DNA of 53,984 nucleotides from Eubacteriales Family XIII. Incertae Sedis bacterium (GCA_031266025.1 JAISBV010000044.1:1-53984); one strand, 5' to 3'; shown: positions 29,075-39,605, counted from the stretch's first letter. A program made the numbers and translations. The notes: generated from the letters alone by a model not told the origin.

Positions 29075-30652
29075 TTACCGATAATCCTGCTTAGGCTCTG
29101 TAAGCCAACGACTTATATTCCGCGTATCTTTATCGAACTCGGCGCCGATCTTCACGATCTTGCGGCCACCTGCTTCGTATGGAAGCGCATAATCCTTCTC
29201 ATCGATCTGCTTCAGCGCTTCCTCCGCCGTGCCGTTCAGCTTGAACTCGAACACATATACCGCATCCTTTGTTTCGACTATGGCGTCCGCCCTGCCTATG
29301 GCGCCGTGTACCTCCGCCCGCGTAAACTGCCCGAGCAACGTAAATACGAGATAGAACACGAGTTGGTAATGCCGCTCCGTTTGGTCATTGAGTTCGTAAG
29401 GGATTGTCGCAAATAATGAGCGCATACGCGTCAAAAATCCGTCTGCGTTGCCCACGCGCACATCCTTTATGAATTCGTTCACGGAAAACGCTCCGCCCGG
29501 CGGTGTATAGGTATAGGCCGGCAGAAGCTCGTTCAGAAATCCGTATCGTACCTCCTCGTTCGGAAAAGCGAGAATGTATTCGTCGAGTTCCTTGTCATAT
29601 CCGGCTATCGTCAGATAACCGCTCTGGTAGAGCAAGGGCACAGGATTGTCGCCTCCGGCGCGATAGTCGTTTATAGAGCGCGTCGAAATCGTTATATCGT
29701 CCGCAAATCGCAAAGGATCGAAATTGCCTTGCTTGAGCTGCTCAATGAGAAATGTCGGCGTACCCGTTTCGAACCAATAGTAAAAAAACTTTCGTTTTGT
29801 CAATGTGTTCAACACACTGAACGGATTGAATACTCCTTCACTGTCTTCGCAAAAATGATATCCGTCATAACGCTTCTTCATCTCCGCGACAACCTCGTCA
29901 TAGGTCATGCTGTTACGCTCGGCCAAGGCTTCAAGTTCCGGTTTGAAGTTGTCTTCGAGCTCTTTTGCGGATATGCCGCAAATATCATTATAGGCGGCTT
30001 CCATGCTGATATCGCGCAGCATGTTCAAATCGCTGAATACATTAATCTTGGAGAATTTAGTCACGCCCGTCAGCAGTACAAAGCGCAGCCATCGATCAGC
30101 GCCCTTAAGCACACCATAGAAGCCCTTGAGCGCTTCTCTGATCTCGTCGTTCGTCTTGTTCTGCTCCATCGTCTGCGTAAGCGGCCTGTCATACTCGTCT
30201 ATAAGCACGACGACCTTTTGTCCGGATTTTTCGTAAGCTGTCCGAATCAACTTGTGGAAACGCGCAGTTGGGGTCTTATCCGTTATTTTATCGTCCAAAT
30301 CCCATATCTGTTCATATTGTTCCAAATTCGTATTCAATCCCGATTCCAGATCATCGACATTCGCATAAGCCTCTACGTTCAAATCAATATGAAGTACCGG
30401 ATACGGCTCCCACTCCTTTTCTGACTTCTCTATCGCAAGTCCCTCGAAGAGTTCTTTCTTGCCTTCAAAATACGCTCTCAGCGTGGAAACAAGCAGACTC
30501 TTGCCGAAACGCCTTGGTCTGCCGAGAAAGAAATACTTGCCTTCGTTAGCCAATTCGTAGATCCAAGCCGTCTTGTCAACATAGGCGAATCCGCCCGTTA
30601 TAATATCCTCAAAGGTTTGTATGCCGATCGGCATTCTGCGCATTGCAATCAC
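29075..30652 (-). CDS. AAA-ATPase-like / PD-(D/E)XK nuclease-domain protein
   Basis: MPIGIQTFEDIITGGFAYVDKTAWIYELANEGKYFFLGRPRRFGKSLLVSTLRAYF; VVVLIDEYDRPL; C-terminal AIVETKDAVYVFEFKLNGTAEEALKQI. Confidence 0.9.
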   Translation of the reverse strand: MIAMRRMPIGIQTFEDIITGGFAYVDKTAWIYELANEGKYFFLGRPRRFGKSLLVSTLRAYFEGKKELFEGLAIEKSEKEWEPYPVLHIDLNVEAYANVDDLESGLNTNLEQYEQIWDLDDKITDKTPTARFHKLIRTAYEKSGQKVVVLIDEYDRPLTQTMEQNKTNDEIREALKGFYGVLKGADRWLRFVLLTGVTKFSKINVFSDLNMLRDISMEAAYNDICGISAKELEDNFKPELEALAERNSMTYDEVVAEMKKRYDGYHFCEDSEGVFNPFSVLNTLTKRKFFYYWFETGTPTFLIEQLKQGNFDPLRFADDITISTRSINDYRAGGDNPVPLLYQSGYLTIAGYDKELDEYILAFPNEEVRYGFLNELLPAYTYTPPGGAFSVNEFIKDVRVGNADGFLTRMRSLFATIPYELNDQTERHYQLVFYLVFTLLGQFTRAEVHGAIGRADAIVETKDAVYVFEFKLNGTAEEALKQIDEKDYALPYEAGGRKIVKIGAEFDKDTRNISRWLTEPKQDYR

Positions 30653-30690
30653 CGCCTTTTACTATTCAGCGTTTCGATCCTTCTTTTATC

Positions 30691-30753
30691 GTAATCATAC
30701 CGGCAAACGGTGGAAAATGCAATTAAAATGCGATTTTATCCGTGCGAAATATC
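30691..30753 (+). repeat. Dispersed ~63-bp repeat, copy 2
   Basis: GTAATCATACCGGCAAACGGTGGAAAATGCAATTAAAATGCGATTTTATCCGTGCGAAATATC; same orientation as copy 1. Confidence 0.85.
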
Positions 30754-30775
30754 GTTGGTTCGAAGGGCAACATCG

Positions 30776-31474
30776 CTATTCCGGTTGTTTTGCCAACACC
30801 ACAGGATAGATGTTTCTTGCATTCTCTATCTCGGGATAATTAGAAATGTTTGTAATTTGACTGAATTTAAACTTGATTTTATCGCCATCAAATAAGGATA
30901 TGAATTTCCCTTTTTCATAAAGCAACCAGTGCGACTCGTTTTGAACGGGAGCGGCATCTGTGTCAATAAGCCTGTCCGGTCGGTAGCAGTTAAAAGACTT
31001 TCCATTTTTATCCGGCACATTTCGCGTTTCGGCAATGCGGGCATAATAGAATCCATCGTCATCGGATCCGGCGAACAAAATGGCCTTTATGCGTTCAATT
31101 AATGTCTTGGTAAAGCAGGCAAAATCACTTGGGGATTTTGTCTTGTACACCAAAATATTACGATAACTGACATCAAACGGATACCCGCCTGTTCGTTCGT
31201 CAGAGCACAAAAGAATAACATCCTTGTGACTGGCAAACGCATACCCCACTTCATACCATACATTGGGATTGTCTGTTGTTATATCCGCTACGCACAGACG
31301 GCTGTTTGTAATTTCTTCTTCTATGCTTTTTATTGGAATTGCAACTGACGGATCCTTATCCACTCGATATGGGTCTAAACCGGTCTCTCTTATAACCGGT
31401 TCAATGATATCATTATATCTTCTGTCGAAAGTTTCTCCGTCAAAGGGTTGTATTACAAAACACTTTTTATTCAT
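30776..31474 (-). CDS. TIR-like / nucleoside 2-deoxyribosyltransferase-like protein
   Basis: MNKKCFVIQPFDGETFDRRYNDIIEPVI...DKDPSVAIPIKSIEEEITNSRLCVADITTDNPNVWYEVGYAFASHKDVILLC. Confidence 0.6.
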   Translation of the reverse strand: MNKKCFVIQPFDGETFDRRYNDIIEPVIRETGLDPYRVDKDPSVAIPIKSIEEEITNSRLCVADITTDNPNVWYEVGYAFASHKDVILLCSDERTGGYPFDVSYRNILVYKTKSPSDFACFTKTLIERIKAILFAGSDDDGFYYARIAETRNVPDKNGKSFNCYRPDRLIDTDAAPVQNESHWLLYEKGKFISLFDGDKIKFKFSQITNISNYPEIENARNIYPVVLAKQPE

Positions 31475-31512
31475 TTGCTTTCTCCATAAATTATAAATTT
31501 TATTGTACCGCC

Positions 31513-33492
31513 TTAATATGTACACGGCGGGCAAGCTGTGTGCGCAAAGCTACTGTCTGTTGCAGTCGTTCCGGCAATCAAACAATACGTCGTATCCGGA
31601 ACAAGTCTCCTCACTTCTTCCAAGCGCCCGTCCGCAAGCAGCTTTCTGACGTCCGACGCGCTTACGGCCGTTCCGTCTATCTCAAAGCGCTCGTATTCCA
31701 CCACCTCAATACCGTGAGCCGGCAAAATGTCCTTCATGGCTCCGTTGTACTGCCGCGTCACGGGATCAAAAGGTTCTTTGCCGACAAAACGTTTGGTGAT
31801 ATTAAGGCACGGCGCTATCTTGTCCGCAAAGATCGTGATATCCAGCGAACAATCCACCGTCACATCCCTGATCGTATCTTTTGAGAAATACTCCGGGAAT
31901 GTCATCGCGCTGAGCACATATTTCCCGCTCGGCAGACAAGTCGCGTTTTCAATATCTCTGACGCCCGCCTTTACCATCTCCATCCTTGTTTCAAAAGGAA
32001 ATTCCGACTTATCTTCCTGTACCACAAATATATAGAGCCTGCCCACTTCCCTCGCGGCGCGTTCGATAAGATGTCTGTGGCCCTTTGTGAACGGATTGCA
32101 GTTCATCACAATGGCTCCGGCGGTTTGACCGGGCAACGGCTTTAGCTCACTCAGCTTTTGCAGGTAGTGGGCAAGCGCGGCGTCATCCTCCTGTGTTGTA
32201 TCGGCATGTGTCGCTTCCGCATCCGCAGAAGCGCAAATACCTTCTCGGGGCGCTTTTGCTATAATCTCTTCCGCATATACATAATTGTTGTTCGCGCTGA
32301 TTAACGTCTGTTCATCGGACAGCATATCATCGCGAAGCAGTATTTCATGGATATAATCCGCAGTCAATTCCATTCCGTGCGGGGATAGATGCCATCCATC
32401 AACATATGCAGGTTTTTCACGCTTCGCGTCGAAGTGTTCACGCAGACAATGATACACCTGCCGCCGATCATTCAACATACGTTCAACGGCGCCACTCATT
32501 CGATGGCTGTCCATGGTGACATCGACTATCACAATCAAGATATCGCCTTTCTGATCATTAAGATATTCTATGGCATTTAAAATAAACATCGGATTGCCCA
32601 TATCCATACCAACTTGCCCACGATTGAGTACCCGAATATCCGCAGACTCGTTTTCTGCGTTCAGCTTTCTTTGCAGTTGAGCGGCCACAGTGCGCGTGTC
32701 GTCGACGCCGAGTCCATATGTTGAACAATGCCCCAATATATGAATTGTTTTACAAAAAGTATCGGGAATAAAAGGGTTCACGCGCATACCGCCTGCGATA
32801 TTTGCATAAGGTGTCTGCATATCAAGTAACATCATCGTGCCCTTGTACGGCGCGGACGCAGGAAAAGAACAGACGTTTTTTATATATACAGGGCCGTACT
32901 CTGTGATACCCGCATACAACTCTTCAAAATAAGGCGGATTACCTTTTTGAACTGCCTGATCATATTTTATTGAAGCAATCACCTTCTCGGAATAATCCAA
33001 TCGTTGTAAATTTTTATATATTGGCAAGTTTAGAATATACGGATACAGGTCTTTTTTCTCACATAACGGCAATAGTAGTTCCTTAAAAAAACAGGCCGTT
33101 ACTATTTCGTCAAGATATATGCTCGGCGTTTGTAAATGATCAAGAAAACAACAGATTTCAAACTCTACGGCAGCAGACATGCCAATGCATATGATAACGC
33201 AATCCACTTCGCCGGCTATATCAGCAAGTTGATCCGGCCGAATAACAGGCAGGTCATAAAACCAATCCTTGCTTCGGTCGACGGCAAATTTTACATTAAC
33301 TCCGTATTTTTTTACCTCCGAATACATAAGCTCACCGAGTTTGTCGCAACCGTATACAGCGATATTCCGAATGCGATTTGCTGAGAAAAAGCATTCGAAC
33401 GATACGTTCTTTGTACTCAAAAGTGTCCAATTATAAAGTACCGTTTCAAAACCCAATTCTTTTACTCCTTCATGCGAGTGTGCGCGAGTCAA
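31513..33492 (-). CDS. Multidomain protein: Rossmann-like N-terminus, SGNH-hydrolase-like middle, citrate-lyase-ligase-type nucleotidyltransferase C-terminus
   Basis: IAVYGCDKLGELMYSEV; TIHILGHCSTYGLGVDDTRTVAAQLQRKL; AIVMNCNPFTKGHRHLIERAAREVGRLYIFVVQEDKSEFPFETRMEMVKAG. Confidence 0.75.
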   Translation of the reverse strand: MTRAHSHEGVKELGFETVLYNWTLLSTKNVSFECFFSANRIRNIAVYGCDKLGELMYSEVKKYGVNVKFAVDRSKDWFYDLPVIRPDQLADIAGEVDCVIICIGMSAAVEFEICCFLDHLQTPSIYLDEIVTACFFKELLLPLCEKKDLYPYILNLPIYKNLQRLDYSEKVIASIKYDQAVQKGNPPYFEELYAGITEYGPVYIKNVCSFPASAPYKGTMMLLDMQTPYANIAGGMRVNPFIPDTFCKTIHILGHCSTYGLGVDDTRTVAAQLQRKLNAENESADIRVLNRGQVGMDMGNPMFILNAIEYLNDQKGDILIVIVDVTMDSHRMSGAVERMLNDRRQVYHCLREHFDAKREKPAYVDGWHLSPHGMELTADYIHEILLRDDMLSDEQTLISANNNYVYAEEIIAKAPREGICASADAEATHADTTQEDDAALAHYLQKLSELKPLPGQTAGAIVMNCNPFTKGHRHLIERAAREVGRLYIFVVQEDKSEFPFETRMEMVKAGVRDIENATCLPSGKYVLSAMTFPEYFSKDTIRDVTVDCSLDITIFADKIAPCLNITKRFVGKEPFDPVTRQYNGAMKDILPAHGIEVVEYERFEIDGTAVSASDVRKLLADGRLEEVRRLVPDTTYCLIAGTTATDSSFAHTACPPCTY

Positions 33493-34898
33493 TATGCGTC
33501 ACTCAACCGAAACACATCCAACGGCATTATCTTCTCTCGCGAAACGCCTATATCTGCAAGTTGCGCGTGTATCTCTTTGTAATATTCGCGGGTGGCGATA
33601 AGGATATAATCATATTCCAACTGTCTAAGAGAATCCGAAGCAACAACAGGCTTACCCTGTATAAATGTTCCTATTTTACTCATATCGTTATCGCAAAATG
33701 AAACAATTTCAAACAAATTATCCGGCTTCATTCGTTCTTCGATAAATTTTCGATAAAAATACCCCGCTCCAAAAATCACAACACGCGGCCGGCCGTCAAA
33801 TATGCTTTTCAAATAATTGATATAAATGCCAATCCGGTCACGTACAGCGGACATCAGTTCGTCTGTGCCAAACGTTTCATCAAATCGAAAATTACCGGCC
33901 TTAAAGGCTGTAATGATATCGTCCGCAAAACGCCTATCCGTCTTTTCCGGCAAGAGTGGCAGATTGTACGGAATACTTATGTTTCCAATGAAGCAATCAT
34001 TTAATATTCGGTTATAATATTTTTTCAGGGTTTTGGACAAAGCCGCGTTGTTGAAAACTTTGTATTGCCCGTTAGCCGCTTCCATATCAAAAAACATGTG
34101 TACACTATTGCTTATATAAGCGCCTAATTCATTAGCTCCAACACATTCCAACGGATGTACGTATATATTGAAAAAACGGTTCTCTGAATATTTACGGGTA
34201 TCTAAACCGAAATATTTTTCCAACGAAAATGCAGAAAGTTTATTTGCGGAACACGCAATTTCATTTTCCTTTCCATGACTTATATTTGTAATGCGTTCCA
34301 CATAACGATCAAGAAGAGGTTCATCAAGATTCGCGAAAGTCACTTTGTCCAGCAAACTCAGCCACAACGCATAGTCTTCCTGCGGCATATCCGTAGGATA
34401 AGCCAATTTGTTCGCAAATAATTCGCGGCTAAACATCAAACTTGAATGGCAAATACAACACCGAAAAAGCATTTCCGCGCGAATTTCCTCCGGGGTCGTT
34501 GGATACTCAGTAATTTTACACACAATTGGGTAGACATTACGTGATTGCGCTCCCAAGATATCAACCTCGGAACATCGCGTAAAATATGCAATCTGTTTCT
34601 CAAACCTGTGTGGATAGCAAGGGTCGTCGACATCGACCCGCGCAATATATTTCCCGCGCGCAAGTTCGATACCTTTGTTCAATGTCGCCGCCAATCCGAG
34701 ATGCGCTTCGTTTTCAATCCACCGGATGCGATTGTCTTCGGCCGCAAATCGCAAAGATATGTCCTTGAGAATTTCAGAACCGTCCGGCTCTCCCAAAATA
34801 AGCATTTCCCAGTCGGCAAATGTCTGCGCCTTTATGCTTTCGATTGTTTCTTCTATATATTCCGCGCCTGTCCACACGGGAAGTATTGCGGTTATCAT
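33489..34898 (-). CDS. Family 2 glycosyltransferase with C-terminal Rossmann-like module
   Basis: MITAILPVWTGAEYIEETIESIKAQTFADWEMLILG...GKYIARVDVDDPC; C-terminal RVVIFGAGYFYRKFIEE. Confidence 0.85.
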   Translation of the reverse strand: MITAILPVWTGAEYIEETIESIKAQTFADWEMLILGEPDGSEILKDISLRFAAEDNRIRWIENEAHLGLAATLNKGIELARGKYIARVDVDDPCYPHRFEKQIAYFTRCSEVDILGAQSRNVYPIVCKITEYPTTPEEIRAEMLFRCCICHSSLMFSRELFANKLAYPTDMPQEDYALWLSLLDKVTFANLDEPLLDRYVERITNISHGKENEIACSANKLSAFSLEKYFGLDTRKYSENRFFNIYVHPLECVGANELGAYISNSVHMFFDMEAANGQYKVFNNAALSKTLKKYYNRILNDCFIGNISIPYNLPLLPEKTDRRFADDIITAFKAGNFRFDETFGTDELMSAVRDRIGIYINYLKSIFDGRPRVVIFGAGYFYRKFIEERMKPDNLFEIVSFCDNDMSKIGTFIQGKPVVASDSLRQLEYDYILIATREYYKEIHAQLADIGVSREKIMPLDVFRLSDAY

Positions 34899-34914
34899 AG
34901 GATGTGACACAGTA

Positions 34915-36435
34915 TCAACCTCCACAAAACTGAATCAAAAATTTATCAAAACGCATGATCTTATCTATATCAATAATTACTTCATGCACCAATTGCTTGT
35001 ATATATCTTTAAAATATTGCTCCGAAAAAATGACAAGCAGATCAAAATCATAATCGCGTAAACCTTCCGGACTGACAATCGGTATCCCGTTAAAATCTGT
35101 ATCCCATACGGATGCGTTGTTATCACTGAGCGCGATTATCTCAAAACTTTCGCTGCGTAAAACGGCCGTTTCATTCCAATAGTATTTTAACACCTTGCCA
35201 ACGGCGAAAATCGCAATCCTCTGTTTCACGGCCGTTTTTTCTGAAATCAGACTGCCAACCATATCATTCGCGACACGTTCTCCGCACTTACCGTCCGTGT
35301 AAGGAACACATTTTCGAAACGCTTTTGCACGCTCCTCTTTTTTTGGGTCGTCGCCGTTTTGAAACATTTCAATAAAGCGACACATATCATCGGCGCCTGT
35401 GCCTTGATAGAACGACTCGACCAGGGGTCTAATCGCCTCAGTCATTTCTTCAACATTGTCCGGATTGTACATGTACAAGATCGGAACGCCTGTAACGGGC
35501 GCTTCTATCATCAGCGCGCTGCGGTCAATGATAACCGCGTCGGCACGCAGTATAGCGGGCCGGTAATCCGATATCTCATATACATAAACATTTTCGGCTT
35601 CTCTAAGCAAATCAATAATACTGTCGGATTTTTCCTGCGATATTTGATCGACAAACTCACTCTGCCTTGCCAACATAATCGGATGCGGCATAAAAACAAA
35701 AAACAACTCTTGAATTTGTTCAATCGTACGCGCAAACTTCAAATATTCGTCAAGGTTCGGCGTGACAAGTGTGTTATCCTCTGTTTTTGGAAAATGCATT
35801 TTCCAAAGTATAACTTTTCGGTTACCGATGAGTCTTTCAATTTCTTTCGAAAAAGGCTTCATATTTTGACGGCTGTACGCGTCAAATCTTGGAAGTCCCG
35901 TTACCCTTATGGCAAATCTGTTCGGACAATACTCTTTGTAAATTTCGGCCATCTTTTCGGAAATAACATATATTCTCCAAGCATTCAATACAGCAAATGT
36001 GTAAAAGTGACTGACGCGCGAAAGCGGCGTATCGGATATTTCTATCCCATAAGGAATATAAACCACGCGCGTTCCCATTGAAACGAAACGATACGACAGA
36101 GCCTCAGCGACCCTGTGCGATGTATAAGGCGATTGCAACATGACAATATGCGGCTTGTACCCTGAAAAATCGAACTCGCCGAACCTTGTATAACGTAACG
36201 CGTTTTCGATAAGAAACTCCTCTGCTCCGGCCATCTGAACCTTGCTGAAAGCGAGTTCGTCAAGCAAAACTAACCGGACGTCGTAGCGTTCGTCTTCGAC
36301 GCAAGCGCGGTACACGCTCTCCCAACTCGGCCAGAACGACGGTATCTGAAACAGAAAAACTATGCGTATCTTCTCGCCCTCCGTAAGCGATGTATTGTTA
36401 AATTCACCTTCAATCATTAACAATATTCTCTGCAA
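34915..36435 (-). CDS. CDP-glycerol glycerophosphotransferase-like protein with C-terminal Rossmann-like module
   Basis: VYIPYGIEISDTP; LWKMHFPKTEDN; FVFMPHPIM; AVIIDRSALMIEAPVTGVPILYM; C-terminal QRIAIFAVGKVLKYYW. Confidence 0.7.
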   Translation of the reverse strand: MQRILLMIEGEFNNTSLTEGEKIRIVFLFQIPSFWPSWESVYRACVEDERYDVRLVLLDELAFSKVQMAGAEEFLIENALRYTRFGEFDFSGYKPHIVMLQSPYTSHRVAEALSYRFVSMGTRVVYIPYGIEISDTPLSRVSHFYTFAVLNAWRIYVISEKMAEIYKEYCPNRFAIRVTGLPRFDAYSRQNMKPFSKEIERLIGNRKVILWKMHFPKTEDNTLVTPNLDEYLKFARTIEQIQELFFVFMPHPIMLARQSEFVDQISQEKSDSIIDLLREAENVYVYEISDYRPAILRADAVIIDRSALMIEAPVTGVPILYMYNPDNVEEMTEAIRPLVESFYQGTGADDMCRFIEMFQNGDDPKKEERAKAFRKCVPYTDGKCGERVANDMVGSLISEKTAVKQRIAIFAVGKVLKYYWNETAVLRSESFEIIALSDNNASVWDTDFNGIPIVSPEGLRDYDFDLLVIFSEQYFKDIYKQLVHEVIIDIDKIMRFDKFLIQFCGG

Positions 36436-36447
36436 TGCAAAAAGTCA

Positions 36448-37527
36448 TCATAAACACTCTCTTCCTTCTAAATAATTGCCGCGAACGATATTATACCTTT
36501 CGGCATATTTGTGTTTCATCCAAAATAATTCCGGGTGAATCACGTCATATATAGGCTGCTGCGCGTATTCCGCAAAAATATTACCGCATGTCTTGTCGTT
36601 AACATAAAAAAACAAATTCTGTCTGTAATAAATATCAATCTTGGTATTGTTCCATATAAACGGCCTTATGCAATCGACAGCCGTATACCCTTGTTTCGTG
36701 AATAATTGCGCCCAATAGCTCTGAACCTGTTCGTTGACGTGATTATCTCCGCCCTGACCCGGAACGGCGGCGGAAAAGGCGACAATATCGCTCAAATTGC
36801 AAAGCGTTTCAACAAATTGTAAAGCGTATATCTCGTCCAAATGCTCTGCGACTTCAAAACTGACAGCTAAGTCATAACGCTTGTCGCTTTTAAACGGAGT
36901 CGTCAAATCGTGGGCAATAAAATATTCCGAATCAAGCTGAAGTCTGTCCCTATCAACGTATTCGCCGTCAACGCCGTATACGTCTTTTACTCCGTATTCT
37001 TTAAATTTTCGAGCAATCAACCCGATGCCGCAACCTATGTCAATAACAGACTGCGGTCGCACAAATGACAATATGACTTTCAGTAATTCATCCGCACTTG
37101 CGGTCTGTGTAATAAGATTCTTTTCATAAAAGGCTGCGTCATAAGGATTATTCGGTTTATGCTTTTCCGCATACCAATCCCAACAAATCATCTTGAATCT
37201 TTCCTCCGGGAAATACAAATCATTGATCGCGAACGGCATACTGGGAACGATTTCATTGTAATACCTGCAATCGACAGCCATTATAATCCCTGTTTTTTGC
37301 GGTTTATAATAATTGACTTTGAATTCCTTTATGCTTTTGATTATTTTACCTGTTTCGGTATGATCGGGATCGCGTACGGAAACAATATAACCGCGAACAG
37401 ATGCGCCATACTCGCCAAGAATTTCGCTGATCGCCTTCGCGTAGGCGCCCGCGCCAAACAACCATATTTCCTCATAAAAGGAAAGCCACTTCTTAAAATG
37501 TGATGAAATCACAAAAACCTCTTTCAT
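36448..37527 (-). CDS. SAM-dependent methyltransferase with N-terminal Rossmann-like module
   Basis: EEIWLFGAGAYAKAISEIL; SVIDIGCGIGLIARKFKEYGVKDVYGVDGEYVDRD; DLAVSFEVAEHLDE. Confidence 0.8.
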   Translation of the reverse strand: MKEVFVISSHFKKWLSFYEEIWLFGAGAYAKAISEILGEYGASVRGYIVSVRDPDHTETGKIIKSIKEFKVNYYKPQKTGIIMAVDCRYYNEIVPSMPFAINDLYFPEERFKMICWDWYAEKHKPNNPYDAAFYEKNLITQTASADELLKVILSFVRPQSVIDIGCGIGLIARKFKEYGVKDVYGVDGEYVDRDRLQLDSEYFIAHDLTTPFKSDKRYDLAVSFEVAEHLDEIYALQFVETLCNLSDIVAFSAAVPGQGGDNHVNEQVQSYWAQLFTKQGYTAVDCIRPFIWNNTKIDIYYRQNLFFYVNDKTCGNIFAEYAQQPIYDVIHPELFWMKHKYAERYNIVRGNYLEGRECL

Positions 37528-38583
37528 TTAATCAACTTTAACATATTGTTCTTGCCACGCAAGCATTGTGTTATATTCCCGCAAGGAACGAATAAATTTT
37601 AAGTAATCCTCCGCCGCCGGGGCGGTCACAGCAACGGCGGAGATATAATCGCAAAAGCGATTTTCGTCGGCGGCACGGAGCAGATACGGTTCCATTTTAA
37701 GATTTTGTATCATTCTCCATACGATTTCACAAAGCCTTTCAACGGGCATATTTTTCAACTTCAAATTGAACAGCGTCGAACTTACGATCCTCACCGCCGC
37801 AAACGCCCGCACATCGTCGGCGGCAGCACCGCCGCTATAATCAAGATACAGACTCCAGATTATTTCCGCGCTCCGCTCAATATCCGAAATATCGGACGTA
37901 TAGACGCGGGAATCGCGGCGGTCATAATAGACGTAATACGATTCGCCGGTTGTTCCGACGCGCTCGGCCGCCGTATAGCAGGCAAAATTGAAAACAAAAT
38001 CATCGGAATAGGCTTCGGGGTGAAATCGCAACCTGTTCCTTTCCAAAAATTCGCGCCTGTAAAACTTCCCCCAAGCGGTTATTGTACGGCCGTTGACCGC
38101 AAGCTTATACATATAGTCACGTTCGTTCTGCGTATTGACCGCGAACAGCTCATTTGAAAACTTCACATAATCGTCCATATCCTCGACGCGCAGGTCGCCC
38201 AAGTCCTTTTTGCCGCCGCAACACAGTATGTCGAGATTTTGCTTCGACGCTTGCCCGCACATCGCGCGGAACATCCCGGGCAGTATATAATCGTCGGCGT
38301 CAACGAATGTAATGAATTCGCCTCTTGCTTCGTCAAGTCCGCGATTGCGGGCGGCGGGGAATCCCGTACCGTCCTCACCGAGAATCCTGACGCGCCTGTC
38401 CGCGTCGGCAAAGTTTTTGCAGATTTCGACGCTCCTGTCGGTTGACCGCAACTCTACTGTGAGAAGAAGCTCAAAATCCTCAAAATCCTGCGCAATCACA
38501 GAATTGAGACACCTCTCTATATACTGCTCCACATTGTACACAAGCACTATTACGCTGAGCGCCGGAGAATCATTATTCGTCAC
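37528..38583 (-). CDS. Family 2 glycosyltransferase
   Basis: LSVIVLVYNVEQYIERCLNSVIAQDFEDFELLLT; ARGEFITFVDADDYILPGM. Confidence 0.92.
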   Translation of the reverse strand: MTNNDSPALSVIVLVYNVEQYIERCLNSVIAQDFEDFELLLTVELRSTDRSVEICKNFADADRRVRILGEDGTGFPAARNRGLDEARGEFITFVDADDYILPGMFRAMCGQASKQNLDILCCGGKKDLGDLRVEDMDDYVKFSNELFAVNTQNERDYMYKLAVNGRTITAWGKFYRREFLERNRLRFHPEAYSDDFVFNFACYTAAERVGTTGESYYVYYDRRDSRVYTSDISDIERSAEIIWSLYLDYSGGAAADDVRAFAAVRIVSSTLFNLKLKNMPVERLCEIVWRMIQNLKMEPYLLRAADENRFCDYISAVAVTAPAAEDYLKFIRSLREYNTMLAWQEQYVKVD

Positions 38584-39605
38584 GCAAACACCTCGCTCAT
38601 ATCCGGCAGCGCCGTATTGTCAACGCAGGCGCGGAGCATACCGCGCACCGTATTCTCATATTCGGCGGAAAAACCGTGCAAACTGCAGTATCTGCCGATA
38701 TAATCGCGGTCAAGGCATATAGCCAAATATTTTTGAACGGAACCGTCAACTGTAAACATAGATATGGCGACCATAATTTCCGCTTCGGGTAATCCCGCCT
38801 GCCAAGCGTAGAATAAAATGCTTTTGACCCGCGTATAAGCGTATATCGCCAGAATAGGTTCTGTTATATTTTCACTGTGCCCGCTCAATATGTCTGCGGC
38901 GTTGCGAAATGTCTCCAAAAAAAGCAAACCGTGATTTGTCCGGCGAATATGCTTGCGCATAGCGGAGTCGTCGTATTGAACATAATCGTACAGCGATCTT
39001 CCTATGTGGATTATATTGGGTGTTTTAAATAACAGTGACAAATTAAACAAATTATCCTCACTGTAGCGCGTATCCGGAAACCTTGCGGCGTTACGAGTCA
39101 AAAACCCACGTCTGTACAATCTTGCCCATACATAGTTATTGGGCTTGGGAGCGGCGCCGAACCGATAATAGTAATCCGTTACGCCATCCCCCAACGGTCG
39201 GAATTCACCGGTTGACAGGCGGGCAAAATTCTCAATTATCCGCTCCGGATAGATCATGTCAAAATCGCAAACGGCGATATCGGCGCCGGCTTGCACAGCC
39301 AAGCCGACCATTGCAGCAAGCATGTCGGGCTTCATTCTGTCGTCGGAATCGCAAAACGCGATATAATCGCCTATCGCGTTCTCAATACCCTTATTTCGCG
39401 CCAACGCCGGGGAGCAGACGGGGGCGTCTATCACCCTTGCCGTCAAATTTTCATATGAACGCAAGATATCTACTGTTCCGTCAGTCGAACCGGAGTCAAC
39501 GACCAACAGTTCAAAATCCTTAAATGACTGCGCCGATAAACCGTCAAGCGACGTTTTTATGTACTTTGCGGCGTTTAACGTCGGCATTATAACACTGAGT
39601 TTCAT
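38580..39605 (-). CDS. Family 2 glycosyltransferase
   Basis: LSVIMPTLNAAKYIKTSLDGLSAQSFKDFELLVVDSGSTDGT; GDYIAFCDSDDRMKPDML. Confidence 0.92.
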   Translation of the reverse strand: MKLSVIMPTLNAAKYIKTSLDGLSAQSFKDFELLVVDSGSTDGTVDILRSYENLTARVIDAPVCSPALARNKGIENAIGDYIAFCDSDDRMKPDMLAAMVGLAVQAGADIAVCDFDMIYPERIIENFARLSTGEFRPLGDGVTDYYYRFGAAPKPNNYVWARLYRRGFLTRNAARFPDTRYSEDNLFNLSLLFKTPNIIHIGRSLYDYVQYDDSAMRKHIRRTNHGLLFLETFRNAADILSGHSENITEPILAIYAYTRVKSILFYAWQAGLPEAEIMVAISMFTVDGSVQKYLAICLDRDYIGRYCSLHGFSAEYENTVRGMLRACVDNTALPDMSEVFA

